Assembly (NCBI GenBank): GCA_963728985.1
Contig: CAVSME010000003.1
Span: forward strand, 744,001-808,000
Direction of reading: 5' to 3'
DNA length: 64,000 bases
Source: DASXAI01 sp963728985
GTDB taxonomy: Bacteria > Actinomycetota > Acidimicrobiia > Acidimicrobiales > Ilumatobacteraceae
How positions within the stretch are numbered: the stretch's first letter is position 1; every line of letters starts with the position of its first letter. Below the pieces are notes generated by a model that searched no databases, was not told the DNA's origin, and was given only the letters and a program-made list of their open reading frames with translations. The position numbers and the translations under genes are program-made. Positions 51,395-60,441 of the stretch are shown here, piece after piece.

Positions 51395-52543
51395 TCAGCG
51401 GGCGAGCACGGTGCACGCCGAGATGCCCGGCGCGCCGTAGACGTGGGTGAACGCGGTCTGCGGGTCGTCGGGTACCTGGCGGGCACCGGCATCGCCGCGG
51501 AGCTGGAGAACGCATTCGTAGACCTGCCGTAGACCCGACGCCCCGATGGGTTCACCGTTGGCGAGGCAGCCGCCGTCGGTGTTGACCGGGAGCCGGCCAC
51601 CGATCAGGGTGTCGCCTCGCTGGATCAGCTCCTCCTGCTCGCCGTGGTCGACGAACCCGCACTCCGCAAGGTGCATGATCTCGGCGCCGGACTCGGTGTC
51701 CTGAACCTGCACCACATCCATCTCGTCGGGCCCCATGCCCGCCATCTCGAAGGCGCCGTTGGCGGCACCCACCGACGGCGAATCGCCCCGCTCGGCCGCC
51801 AGCCACGGGCTGAACACCTCGAACGAGCCGAACGGGCGTGACCGGAGCACCGCCGACTTCAGGAAAACGGGGCGCTTGGTGAGGGCCGCTGCTTTCTCGG
51901 GGGTGGTGAGCACGAGTGCCACACCGCCCTCACCGGGCGAGCAGAACATGTACTGGGTGAGCGGGTACGACAGCATCGGCGCGCCCTCGATCTCCTCCTC
52001 GGTGAGCGGTTGGCGGCGCCAGGCGTTGTCGTTGAGCGACCCGTTGGCGAAGGCCTTGGCCGCTACCTTGGCGAGGGTGTTCGCGGTGATGCCGTGCTCA
52101 TGCATGTAGCGCTGGATCTTCATGCCGAAGAACTGCGTCGTGAGCATCAGTCCGGTGTCGCCGTACCACTTGCCGATGCCGTACTCGGCGGGATCCGGGT
52201 CGAAGGCGCCACGAGGGTGCTTGTCGAAGCCGACGGCCATCACGACATCGGCAGCTCCGGCGCGGATGGTGTTGTAGGCGGATATGAGCGCCGAACCGCC
52301 CGTGGCGCAGCCGTTGGCCACGTTGACGAAAGGCAGGCCGGTGAGGCCGAGCTGGCTGACCATCGTGTCGGCCCCGCCCGACGCCGCCGAGCCGCCGAAG
52401 GCGAACTCGACGTCGGACCACGCGATGCCGGCGTCGGCCAGCGCGGCGCGCGCCGCGAAGGCGCCCTGCTCGAGGCCGCTGGCGGGGTGGCGCCCGAACG
52501 GGTGCATCCCGATCCCAACGATGGCTACATCGGTGTTGCTCAT
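51395..52543 (-). CDS. Thiolase-superfamily protein (SCP-x/lipid-transfer type)
   Basis: 382 residues. DVAIVGIGMHPFGRHPASGLEQGAFAARAALADAGIAWSDVE opens the thiolase fold; NVANGCATGGSALISAYNTIRAGAADVVMAVGFDK carries the nucleophilic cysteine. GGRLPVNTDGGCLANGEPIGASGLRQVYE and the end VYGAPGISACTVL are typical of the SCP2-thiolase/Ltp branch, which cleaves or condenses branched or ring acyl-CoAs. Its ATG overlaps the stop of the DUF35 gene (ATGA); such thiolase-DUF35 pairs form one complex in steroid side-chain aldolases and related enzymes. Confidence 0.9.
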   Translation of the reverse strand: MSNTDVAIVGIGMHPFGRHPASGLEQGAFAARAALADAGIAWSDVEFAFGGSAASGGADTMVSQLGLTGLPFVNVANGCATGGSALISAYNTIRAGAADVVMAVGFDKHPRGAFDPDPAEYGIGKWYGDTGLMLTTQFFGMKIQRYMHEHGITANTLAKVAAKAFANGSLNDNAWRRQPLTEEEIEGAPMLSYPLTQYMFCSPGEGGVALVLTTPEKAAALTKRPVFLKSAVLRSRPFGSFEVFSPWLAAERGDSPSVGAANGAFEMAGMGPDEMDVVQVQDTESGAEIMHLAECGFVDHGEQEELIQRGDTLIGGRLPVNTDGGCLANGEPIGASGLRQVYECVLQLRGDAGARQVPDDPQTAFTHVYGAPGISACTVLAR

Positions 52544-52989
52544 GCCTGCTCCTCTCGGGCCGGGGCGAACGCGAACGTCATCACGTCCCGGCCGTCAGCG
52601 TCTCGTGTGAAGGGTACGACGACCAGCTCCATCTCCATACCGATCCTCAACTCGTCCGGGTCGGCGCTCGTGAGCCGGGTCTCCACCTTCACCGCGTCAC
52701 CGAGCTCGACGTACCCGACGCCGTACGGCACGAACGTCTTCGCCGTCTCGGGCCCGGCGTAAGGCGGATTCTTCGGGAGGAAGCCCTGGATCGTCCACGT
52801 CCAGAGCCGGCCCCGGCGAGGCAGCAGCTCGTCGACGATGTCACGGGCGGTGCAGCGGGGACAGCCGAGCTGGCGGGGGAAGGTGACGGTGCCACACGTC
52901 GTGCATCGCCCGCCGATCAGCTGCGGGGCCTCGCTCGGCCAGGTGAAGAGGCCCTCGGCCACAGGGATCTGCTCGGCAGTGTTGGTCAC
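52540..52989 (-). CDS. DUF35 OB-fold/zinc-ribbon acyl-CoA-associated protein
   Basis: 149 residues. An N-terminal zinc ribbon with two cysteine pairs (GGRCTTCGTVTFPRQLGCPRCTARDI) precedes an OB-fold (GRLWTWTIQGFLPKNPPY ... TFVPYGVGYVELGDAVKVETRL). Proteins of this type bind and present acyl-CoA to the partner thiolase. GTG 52989 has AAGGAG upstream. It leads a two-gene operon with the thiolase and is divergent from the acyl-CoA dehydrogenase, with the 14-bp palindrome between the starts. Confidence 0.9.
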   Translation of the reverse strand: MTNTAEQIPVAEGLFTWPSEAPQLIGGRCTTCGTVTFPRQLGCPRCTARDIVDELLPRRGRLWTWTIQGFLPKNPPYAGPETAKTFVPYGVGYVELGDAVKVETRLTSADPDELRIGMEMELVVVPFTRDADGRDVMTFAFAPAREEQA

Positions 52990-53055
52990 GAGTGCTCCTT
53001 CGTGCGGATGGCCGCGTTCGTGTCGTCGACGATGTCATGCCGGTGCCGAGAGATG

Positions 53056-53069
53056 ATTATCATGATAAT
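53056..53069. promoter_or_regulatory. Perfect 14-bp palindrome in a divergent promoter region
   Basis: ATTATCATGATAAT, midway between the DUF35 start (52989, minus) and the acyl-CoA dehydrogenase start (53115, plus). AT-rich symmetry in a very GC-rich genome and a divergent position make it a strong candidate operator for both transcripts. It shares ATCATGAT with the palindrome at 48490. Confidence 0.6.
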
Positions 53070-53114
53070 GAGGTCCTGTGTGGTTACCCGCCATCGAGGA
53101 CGTTCGGAGGCAAG

Positions 53115-54377
53115 GTGCGCCCACCGCCCGACATCGAGGAGTTCCGACGCGATGCCCGCCGCTGGCTGGAGGCGAACGCCACGCTCAAGTCGGCAACCCC
53201 GGGAGACGGTGACGACGACGTCGAGTGGGGCGTCGGATCGGACAACGTGGCCGTCTTCTTCGACCTGACCGAGGCCGAGGAGCGTCAACGCCTGGATGCC
53301 TGTCGCGACTGGCAGGGGCGGAAGTTCGATGCCGGCTACGCCATGCTTAACTGGCCGCAGGATGATGGCGGGCGCGGCCTTCCCGGCAGCTACGCCAGGG
53401 CGTACAACACCGAGGAGTCGCGATTCGCGATCCCGAGCGCAGGAGAGCTGCCGCCGACCTCGATGGGACTGATCGCGCCCACGATCGCCACCCACGGAAC
53501 GCCCGAGCAGAAGAAGCGCTTCATCGCGCCGCTCATGCGGATGGACGAGCTCGGTTGCCAGCTCTTCAGCGAGCCGTCGGCGGGGTCCGACCTCGCGTCG
53601 CTCGCCACACGTGCGGTACTGGACGGTGACGAGTGGGTGCTGAACGGGCAGAAGGTGTGGACATCGGGCGCCCGCTTCGCCGACTGGGGCCTGGCCATCA
53701 CGCGCACCGACCCCGAGGTGCCCAAGCACCGCGGTCTCACCGCCTTTCTCGTTCCGTTCGATGCGCCGGGCGTGGAGGTTCGGCCCATCCGGCAGATGTC
53801 CGGCGGAGCCAACTTCAACGAGGTCTTCCTCACCGATACGCGGTTGCCCGACGACCTCCGCCTGGGCGGCATCGGCGAGGGCTGGCGGGTGGCCCTCACG
53901 TGCCTCGGCTTCGAGCGCGACCACTCCTCCGGCGGCGGTCAGGTGGGCGGTGGCGTCAAGCGCGTCGTGCGCACCGCGGGCAAGCTGGGTCTCACCGACG
54001 ACCCCGTCATCCGCCAGGTGCTGAGCGACCTCACGATCGAGCACCGCGTCACCCAGTTGACCAACCGGCGGGCGGCGGCCGCCTTGAAGGCAGGGCAGAT
54101 GCCGGGGCCGGAGGGCTCGCTCGGCAAGCTGATGTGGACGGCCAACATGACGCGGGTCAGCGCCGCCATCAGCGCCGTCCTGGGCCCGAGGCTGGTGGCC
54201 GACGCCGGCGAGTGGGGAACGTTCGCGTGGGGGGAGCACGTGCTGGGCGCGCCCGGGTACCGGATCGCCGGTGGTTCCGACGAGATCCAACGCAACATCA
54301 TCGGCGAGCGCGTCCTCGGGCTGCCGCCCGAGCCGAGGGTCGACAAGGATGTGCCGTTCAGCGAGGTCCCGCGCTGA
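53115..54377 (+). CDS. Acyl-CoA dehydrogenase
   Basis: 420 residues. IEEFRRDARRWLEANA, YAMLNWPQDDGGRGLPGSYARAYNTEE, LGCQLFSEPSAGSDLASLATRA, VLNGQKVWTSGARFADWGLAITRTDP and RPIRQMSGGANFNEVFLTDTRLP are the FAD/acyl-CoA-binding signatures of the FadE family; the C-terminal RIAGGSDEIQRNIIGERVLGLPPEPR is equally typical. It introduces a double bond into an acyl-CoA thioester. GTG 53115 has GGAGG upstream, so the longer frame from 52992 is not used. Divergent from the thiolase/DUF35 pair and convergent with the CoA transferase. Confidence 0.93.
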   Translation: MRPPPDIEEFRRDARRWLEANATLKSATPGDGDDDVEWGVGSDNVAVFFDLTEAEERQRLDACRDWQGRKFDAGYAMLNWPQDDGGRGLPGSYARAYNTEESRFAIPSAGELPPTSMGLIAPTIATHGTPEQKKRFIAPLMRMDELGCQLFSEPSAGSDLASLATRAVLDGDEWVLNGQKVWTSGARFADWGLAITRTDPEVPKHRGLTAFLVPFDAPGVEVRPIRQMSGGANFNEVFLTDTRLPDDLRLGGIGEGWRVALTCLGFERDHSSGGGQVGGGVKRVVRTAGKLGLTDDPVIRQVLSDLTIEHRVTQLTNRRAAAALKAGQMPGPEGSLGKLMWTANMTRVSAAISAVLGPRLVADAGEWGTFAWGEHVLGAPGYRIAGGSDEIQRNIIGERVLGLPPEPRVDKDVPFSEVPR

Positions 54378-54385
54378 GCGGCCGC

Positions 54386-56758
54386 TCATGCTTGAGCCAC
54401 CACGCCGGCGTCGAGGAGCGCATCGATCTCGTCTGAGTGGTAGCCGTGCTCGACGAGGAGTTCTCGTGTGTGCTGCCCGACGATCGGTGCCGGCCGCTCG
54501 ATGACGCCGGGGGTCGCCGACAGCTCCACCAGATGACCGGCCTGTTCCAGGCGGCCGACGGCTGGGTGAGGATACGACACGATCCAGCGCCGCGCCGCGA
54601 AGTCCGGGTCGTCGAACAGGTCCACCGGGAACTCGGCGTCGGCGACCTCACACGGCACCCCCGCGCCGTCGAGGGCGGCGAACCACTCCGCCGCCGGGCG
54701 AGAGGCAAATGCGGCCTCGAGGAGTCGGCCCAGCTCCTCGTCGTGCTTCGCGCGGGATGCCGCGTCGGTGAAACGGCGGTCGCTGAGCTCGCGGCCGCCC
54801 ACACACTTGGCGAGTGCGTTCCAGTGGGCGTCGCTCGTGACGGCGACGCACAACCACCCGTCGGCGGTCTCGTAGAGGCGATAGAGCGCGGACAGTCCGG
54901 TCTGGGCGGCGTCGAGGTGGTGACGCTCGGGGCCGGTGCCATCGAGACGAGCGAAGGTCGACGAGTTGTAGAGGAGCCCCATGTTGATGATCGAGGTGTC
55001 GACGAGCTGACCCTCCCCCGTTCGCTCCCGGTGGTACAGCGCTTGGATGACGGCGATGGCCGACATCACGCCGTTGCCGAAGTCGCCCAATGCGGCGGGG
55101 TGCCACGTCGGCGGCTGACCGGTCGCGCACGCACCCATCTCCCACCACGTCCCGGCCAGGGCCTGGCCCATCTGATCGTTGCCGGGCAGCGCCACTCGCG
55201 GTCCGGACGCCTCGAAGCCGCGGGTGTGGCAGTACACGATGGCCGGGTTGATGGCGCGGGCGGTGTCGTAGTCCGCGTCAAGCCTGACGTCGACACCAGT
55301 GCGCATGTTGTGATGGATCACGTCGGCCCGAGCGATGAGATGGTGCAGGACCGCTTGGCCGCGCTGGTCCTTGAGGTCGATGGCGATGCTGCGCTTGCCC
55401 CGGTTGCACCCGAGCGTCGGGCTCGACACCGGAGCATCGCGCTCGGCCACGTTGTTCACCTTGATCACGTCGGCACCGAGATCAGCGAGCGTCTGCGCAC
55501 CGTAGGGCCCGGCCATGGCCAGGCCGAGGTCGAGCACGGTGATGCCCTCCAGGGCGCGGGTCAAGCGGCGCCCATCGGCCCGGTAGGGCCGGATGACCGG
55601 CGGTTGGGCCAGGACCTCGGCGGTGTGCTGCCCCGGGCGGGGCGCCGGCCCGGCCACCCGCCCCGGCGTGCGCGACATCCGGTAGACCAGCCCGACCTGG
55701 CGAGTCGGCCCCTCGTCGGGATCGAGCAGCTCGGCCACGCAGCCGTCGGCGAGCGAGTACGGGTCGAGCAGACCCTCCTCGGGCGACAGCACCGGTTGGG
55801 CGGGCAAGCCGGCGGCGGCGAACAGGCGCACCCATTCGTCGCGCCCGAACTTGGCGAAGGCGGCGGCCGTGCGGGGGTGCTCGGCCAGCTCGGCCGCGAG
55901 CTGCGCGTCATAGCCGGACGGGCGCGCCGGTGGCGGGAGCTTCGCCGGGTCGGGGAGGCGCAGCTCGGGCCCGGCTGCGGCCGCCTGGGCGAAGGCGTGG
56001 TGAATGGGCGCCCACTGGTGGAGCCAGCGGCCGTCGGCGCATCGGAAGAAGCCCTTGGGACAGCGCCGATCGAAGTACGGAAGGCGGTAGCCGTCCTGGC
56101 GGGGGTCCGGGACGCGCTGCCACGTCGGGGCGGCGTTGAGCAGACCGCCTTGCAGGAGCGAGGTCTCGACCCACTGCCCGGCGCCCGTGACCTCGCGAGC
56201 GCGCAGCGCCGCGCTGATCCCGGTGACGGCGAGCAGGCAGGCGCCGATGCTGTTCCAGGGCAACGCCTGGAAGATCGGGCCGTCGCGGTTGCCCGTCTGC
56301 TCGGCGCCCGGCGGGACGGGCCCGGGGTCAGGGAGCGGCAGCCGGGCGATGCGCACGGGCTGGCCGTCGACGACGCCGCGCTGGTCCCAGTGCATCCCCA
56401 TGCGGGCGGCCACCAGCGCGTCGACGTTGGGACGACCAGCGTGGCGATGGCTCCGTCCATAGCCGGTGATCGAGCACAGGATGAGGCGCGGGTTGGTCGC
56501 GGCCAAGGTGGCGTGGTCGAGACCCTGACTCTCGATCACGACGTCGACGCCCTCGGCCAACGCACGGACCTGGTCGTCGCCGGCGACGATGCTGCGCTTG
56601 CCCCGATCCCAGACCGTTCGACACCAGATCGGTCCGTGGTCGCCTCCCTCGACGGTGATGACATCGGCGCCGTTGTCGGCCAAGAGCATGCCGGCCATCG
56701 CGCCGGCGATACCTGACGGCAGTTGCAGCACCGTGATGCCGTCGAGCACGCCGGTCAC
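54386..56758 (-). CDS. Tandem CaiB/BaiF-type (family III) CoA transferase, two fused domains
   Basis: 790 residues, about double a single CaiB protein. Domain 1 starts LDGITVLQLPSGIAGAMAGMLLADNGADVITVEGGDHGP and is divergent; domain 2 starts about residue 397 with LEGITVLDLGLAMAGPYGAQTLADLGADVIKVNN, then NRGKRSIAIDLKDQRG and GFEASGPRVALPGNDQMGQALAG, where the catalytic aspartate lies. The enzyme moves CoA between organic acids, activating the substrate for breakdown. GTG 56758 overlaps the stop of the Mo-hydroxylase gene (GTGA). Last gene of the overlapping operon. Confidence 0.88.
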   Translation of the reverse strand: MTGVLDGITVLQLPSGIAGAMAGMLLADNGADVITVEGGDHGPIWCRTVWDRGKRSIVAGDDQVRALAEGVDVVIESQGLDHATLAATNPRLILCSITGYGRSHRHAGRPNVDALVAARMGMHWDQRGVVDGQPVRIARLPLPDPGPVPPGAEQTGNRDGPIFQALPWNSIGACLLAVTGISAALRAREVTGAGQWVETSLLQGGLLNAAPTWQRVPDPRQDGYRLPYFDRRCPKGFFRCADGRWLHQWAPIHHAFAQAAAAGPELRLPDPAKLPPPARPSGYDAQLAAELAEHPRTAAAFAKFGRDEWVRLFAAAGLPAQPVLSPEEGLLDPYSLADGCVAELLDPDEGPTRQVGLVYRMSRTPGRVAGPAPRPGQHTAEVLAQPPVIRPYRADGRRLTRALEGITVLDLGLAMAGPYGAQTLADLGADVIKVNNVAERDAPVSSPTLGCNRGKRSIAIDLKDQRGQAVLHHLIARADVIHHNMRTGVDVRLDADYDTARAINPAIVYCHTRGFEASGPRVALPGNDQMGQALAGTWWEMGACATGQPPTWHPAALGDFGNGVMSAIAVIQALYHRERTGEGQLVDTSIINMGLLYNSSTFARLDGTGPERHHLDAAQTGLSALYRLYETADGWLCVAVTSDAHWNALAKCVGGRELSDRRFTDAASRAKHDEELGRLLEAAFASRPAAEWFAALDGAGVPCEVADAEFPVDLFDDPDFAARRWIVSYPHPAVGRLEQAGHLVELSATPGVIERPAPIVGQHTRELLVEHGYHSDEIDALLDAGVVAQA

Positions 56759-59103
56759 GAGCTCGTGGCCTCCTCGATGGCGGCGATGATGGCGCCCGGC
56801 GACAGCGGCTGGCGGTTGACCCGCGCGCCGAGATGGGCGATAGCGTCCGCGACCGCGTTGATGACGGCCGGTGGCGATCCGATGGCGCCGCCCTCGCCCA
56901 TGCCCTTGAACCCGCCCGGGTTCGTCGGCGCCGGCGTCTCGATGTGGCCGTACTCGACGATCGGGACCTCGGCGGCGGTGGGCAGCAGGTAGTCGACGAA
57001 GGTCGTGCTCAACGGGTTGCCGTCGGCGTCGTACGGCATGTGCTCGTACAGGACGCCACCGATGCCCTGGACCACGCCGCCGGCGATCTGCCCCTCGACC
57101 ACGTCGGGGTTGATCATCACCCCGCAGTCCTCGCTCACCACGAATCGCAGGACGGCGACGGCACCGGTCACGGCGTCCACCTCGCAGACGCAGGCGTGGC
57201 ACGAGTTCGACCACGTGATGGGCGACGAGGGCGTGTAGCGGGCCTGCGCCTCCAAGCCCATCGGCATGCCCGGCGGGAGGCTGGTGGGCGAGATGTAGGC
57301 AAGATGAGCGACCTCGGTGATCGACATGCCCTTGGAGGGCGTGCCCACGACCGAGATGCGCCCGGCGCTGACCTCGAGGTCCGCGGGCGCCGCCTCCAGC
57401 GCATGAGCGGCGATCGCCAGCATCTTCGCCCGGACGGCGGCGGCCGCCTCGGTCGCCGCTCCACTGACGAGCACGGCGCTGCGGCTGCCGCCCGTGCCGG
57501 GACCTGACGGCGTTCCCAGCGTGTCGCCCTGGATGACCGTGACGACATCGATGTCCACGCCGAGCTCGTCCGCCACCACCTGGGCGACGGTGGTCTCGAC
57601 GCTCTGGCCGTGGCTGGCGCTGCTCATGAGCGCTTGCACTTCACCGTTGACCCCGATGCTGATGATGGCCGCTTCGCTGGCCAGGCTGCCCATGGCGATG
57701 CCAGACGGCTCGACGTACAGCCCGAACCCGACGCCGAGCAGGCGCCCCTCATCGCGGGCGGCGGCCTGCTCGATGCGGAACGCCTCGTAGTCGATCATGG
57801 CGACGGCCTGCTCCAGCGATGCTCCGATCGATACACCGTCGTACACGAGGCCGGCGGCAGTGGTGAACGGCAGGTCGGCTTCGTTGACCACGTTGATGCG
57901 GCGGAACTCGAGCGGGTCGAGGCCGAGGCGGCGGGCGGTGACGTCGATCATCTGCTCACGCGCCAACGTCTCCATCATCCACGGGCCTCGGTACGAGCAC
58001 CGCCCACACGTGTTCGTGTACACGGCGGTGGCCGAGAAGCCGACCTTGGGGATCTTGTACGGCCCCCCGAAGAGCAACCCGACGAAGCCGATGGCGCTGC
58101 TGCCGGCGGCGGCAAACGAGCCGACGTCTTCGACGAGGTGGGCCTTCACGCCCAGGATCCGGCCCTCGCCGTCGACGGCGAAGCTGACCGTCATGCGGTC
58201 ATCGCGCGCGTGTTGACCCGACATGAGGTTCTCCCGTCGGTCCTCGATCCACTTGACCGGTCGCGCCAGGCGCTTGCCGGCCGCGACGACGGCCACCTCG
58301 TCGGGCAACATGAACATCTTCTGGCCGAAGCCACCGCCCACGTCGCCCATGATGACGCGGATGCGATGCTCGGCCAGCCCGAGCGCCCGACCGAGAAAGG
58401 AGCGCACGCCGTGCGGACCCTGCGTCGAGATCCACACGGTGAGGTTCTGGCGCACCGGGTCCCAGTCGGACACGATGCCGCGGGTCTCCATCGGCACGCA
58501 CAGGTAGCGGTGCTGCGTGAAGGTCTCGGTGACGACGTGGGTGGCCGCGGCGAAGATCTCCTCGAGGTCGGGATCCTCGGTCGCGGGAATGGCGCCGGCC
58601 ACGTTGTCGGCCAGTCCGGGGTGGACGACGGGGGCGTCGGGGGCCATGGCGGCGTCGGCGCCGATGACCGGCTCGGCCGCTTCGATGTCGAGGTCGATGA
58701 GCTCGCACGCGTCTTCGGCGATGTACCGGGACTCGGCGATCACCAAGACGATCGGCTCGCCGGCGAAGCGCACGTCGCCGTCGGCGAGGAGTCGGAAGGG
58801 ACGAGTTGCACCACCGGGCCCCTCGAAGTCGACCCAGCTCTCGCCGACGGCACCGTTCAGATCCGCACCGGTGTACACGGCGACCACACCCGGCAGGTCC
58901 CGGGCGGCGCTCACATCGATCGAGCGTACGGCACCACGGGCGATGTCGCTGCGCAGGAAGGCGGCATGCAGCATGCCTGGCACCACGATGTCGTCCACGT
59001 AGCTCCCGTAGCCGGTGACGAGCCGGGCGTCTTCGCGGCGCTGGATGCGCTGGCCGACGAACCGGTTGCCCGCCATCGCGGTGGTGGGGACCGTCGCCGT
59101 CAT
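56755..59103 (-). CDS. Xanthine oxidase-family molybdenum hydroxylase, large (molybdopterin-binding) subunit
   Basis: 782 residues. RFVGQRIQRREDARLVTGYGSYVDDI and GMLHAAFLRSDIARGAV open the fold; GDVGGGFGQKMFM binds the cofactor. The active-site loop reads CGRCSYRGPWMMETL (about residue 365), unlike the CSFR of true CO dehydrogenase, and the catalytic glutamate is in GMGEGGAIGSPPAVINAV (about 736). Such enzymes hydroxylate aromatic, heteroaromatic or aldehyde carbons with water-derived oxygen. ATG 59103 overlaps the stop of the iron-sulfur subunit (ATGA). CO oxidation is unlikely from the loop; the real substrate is unknown. Confidence 0.9.
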   Translation of the reverse strand: MTATVPTTAMAGNRFVGQRIQRREDARLVTGYGSYVDDIVVPGMLHAAFLRSDIARGAVRSIDVSAARDLPGVVAVYTGADLNGAVGESWVDFEGPGGATRPFRLLADGDVRFAGEPIVLVIAESRYIAEDACELIDLDIEAAEPVIGADAAMAPDAPVVHPGLADNVAGAIPATEDPDLEEIFAAATHVVTETFTQHRYLCVPMETRGIVSDWDPVRQNLTVWISTQGPHGVRSFLGRALGLAEHRIRVIMGDVGGGFGQKMFMLPDEVAVVAAGKRLARPVKWIEDRRENLMSGQHARDDRMTVSFAVDGEGRILGVKAHLVEDVGSFAAAGSSAIGFVGLLFGGPYKIPKVGFSATAVYTNTCGRCSYRGPWMMETLAREQMIDVTARRLGLDPLEFRRINVVNEADLPFTTAAGLVYDGVSIGASLEQAVAMIDYEAFRIEQAAARDEGRLLGVGFGLYVEPSGIAMGSLASEAAIISIGVNGEVQALMSSASHGQSVETTVAQVVADELGVDIDVVTVIQGDTLGTPSGPGTGGSRSAVLVSGAATEAAAAVRAKMLAIAAHALEAAPADLEVSAGRISVVGTPSKGMSITEVAHLAYISPTSLPPGMPMGLEAQARYTPSSPITWSNSCHACVCEVDAVTGAVAVLRFVVSEDCGVMINPDVVEGQIAGGVVQGIGGVLYEHMPYDADGNPLSTTFVDYLLPTAAEVPIVEYGHIETPAPTNPGGFKGMGEGGAIGSPPAVINAVADAIAHLGARVNRQPLSPGAIIAAIEEATSS

Positions 59104-59573
59104 GGCTGTCCCGCCGCCGCCAGTCGGACCGCCGCGATGATGCCCTGGTAGCCGGTGCAGCGGCACAGGTTGCCGGACAACCCGTCGCGCACCTCGTCGT
59201 CGGTCGGATCGGGGTGCTCGCGCAGGAAGGCCGTGATCGATACGACGAACCCCGGCGTGCAGAAGCCGCACTGCAAGCCGTGGGCTTCGTGCATAGCGCG
59301 CTGCACGGTGCTCAGCTCACCGTCGGGCGGGGTCAAGCCCTCGATCGTGGTGACCTCGGCCCCGTCGGCCTGGACTGCGAACATGAGGCAGGCCCGCACG
59401 GCGGCACCGTCGAACAGCACGGTGCATGCACCGCAGACGCCATGTTCGCATCCGAGGTGCGTACCGGTCAGCCGGCAGTCCTCCCGAAGGAAGTCGGCCA
59501 GCGTCTTTCGTGGTTCGACGGCGACGGTGCGGCTGGTGCCGTTGACCGTGACGGTGATCGCGGCGTCAGGCAC
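59100..59573 (-). CDS. Molybdenum hydroxylase small subunit, two [2Fe-2S] clusters
   Basis: 157 residues. The plant-ferredoxin cluster motif is LGCEHGVCGACTVLFDG, with a fourth cysteine in VRACLMFAVQ; the second cluster is held by LQCGFCTPGFVVS and GNLCRCTGYQGI. It shuttles electrons from the molybdenum centre to the FAD subunit. The GTG start overlaps the end of the FAD gene by 8 bases. With its neighbours it completes a CoxS/CoxM/CoxL-like trimer. Confidence 0.95.
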   Translation of the reverse strand: MPDAAITVTVNGTSRTVAVEPRKTLADFLREDCRLTGTHLGCEHGVCGACTVLFDGAAVRACLMFAVQADGAEVTTIEGLTPPDGELSTVQRAMHEAHGLQCGFCTPGFVVSITAFLREHPDPTDDEVRDGLSGNLCRCTGYQGIIAAVRLAAAGQP

Positions 59574-60441
59574 GCCCTGCCTCCTCGACTGCCTGGCTCC
59601 AGGCCTTCGCTGCCATTGCCGCACCGACCCGGGTGCGGTAGCCCGGCGGCGCGTGGAGATCTTCGCCCGGGTCGCCGATATCGCGAACTGCGAGCCGCCC
59701 AACGTCGTCGGGCGAGATCGTGTCGATCGACTGTCCGGTGATGGCCGCTTCCGCCGCGCTCGCCCGCACCGGCACGGAGCCCAGGCCGAACAGGGCGATG
59801 GCGCATCGCTCGACAGTGCCGTTGGGAGCCAGGCCGACGCCCGCAACCGCACCGGCGATCGCGAAGTCACCGTGTCGGCGCGCGAATTCGGCGGCGCCGA
59901 ACCCGCATCGGCCCTCCCACACGGGGAACCGCACGGCGGTGAGCAGCTCATCGGGTGCCATCGCCGTCGACCAGATGCCGTCGAAGAACTCGGCGGCTGC
60001 GATCCAACGCTCGCCTTGCGACGAGAGGACCGCGATGGAGGCGTCGAGGGCAGTGGCCACCGCCGGGTACTCGGCCGCCGGATCGGCGTGTGCGAGCGAA
60101 CCTCCGACGGTGCCGCGATTTCGGATCTGGAAGTGACCGATCATGGGAGTGACGAGCGCGAGCAAGGGCACCGCCTGCGCCACCATGGCGTCGTGCTCGA
60201 TAGTGGCGTCACGGGTCGTTGCTCGCACGAGCAGCGATCCGTTGTGACGCTCGACGCCCTGCAGTTCCGGGATGCGCCCGATGTCCACGAGGTGCTCGAA
60301 CCGGGCGAGCCGCATCGCCAGCATCGGCACCAGGCTCTGACCCCCGGCGATGACCTTGGCTCCATCACCGAGGTCCTCCAGCAGCGCGACCGCCTCAGTG
60401 GCGGTCGCGGGCACGTGGTACTCGAAGGGCGCCGGTTTCAC
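59566..60441 (-). CDS. Molybdenum hydroxylase medium (FAD-binding) subunit
   Basis: 291 residues. APFEYHVPATATEAVALLEDLGDGAKVIAGGQSLVPMLAMRLARFEHLVDI has the AGGQSL FAD loop, and IRNRGTVGGSLAHADPAAEYPAVATAL has the second FAD motif (TVGGSLAHADP) of CoxM/xanthine-dehydrogenase medium subunits. It passes electrons to an acceptor, perhaps the respiratory chain. GTG 60441 overlaps the P450 stop (GTGA), so P450 and Mo-hydroxylase are made together. The longer open frame upstream is inside the P450 gene. Confidence 0.94.
   Translation of the reverse strand: MKPAPFEYHVPATATEAVALLEDLGDGAKVIAGGQSLVPMLAMRLARFEHLVDIGRIPELQGVERHNGSLLVRATTRDATIEHDAMVAQAVPLLALVTPMIGHFQIRNRGTVGGSLAHADPAAEYPAVATALDASIAVLSSQGERWIAAAEFFDGIWSTAMAPDELLTAVRFPVWEGRCGFGAAEFARRHGDFAIAGAVAGVGLAPNGTVERCAIALFGLGSVPVRASAAEAAITGQSIDTISPDDVGRLAVRDIGDPGEDLHAPPGYRTRVGAAMAAKAWSQAVEEAGRA

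Noticed and set aside
56755..59103. Aerobic carbon monoxide dehydrogenase (CoxL)
   Set aside because: The three-subunit layout fits, but the active-site loop reads CSYRG rather than the CSFR of form I, and neighbours are organic-acid catabolism genes.
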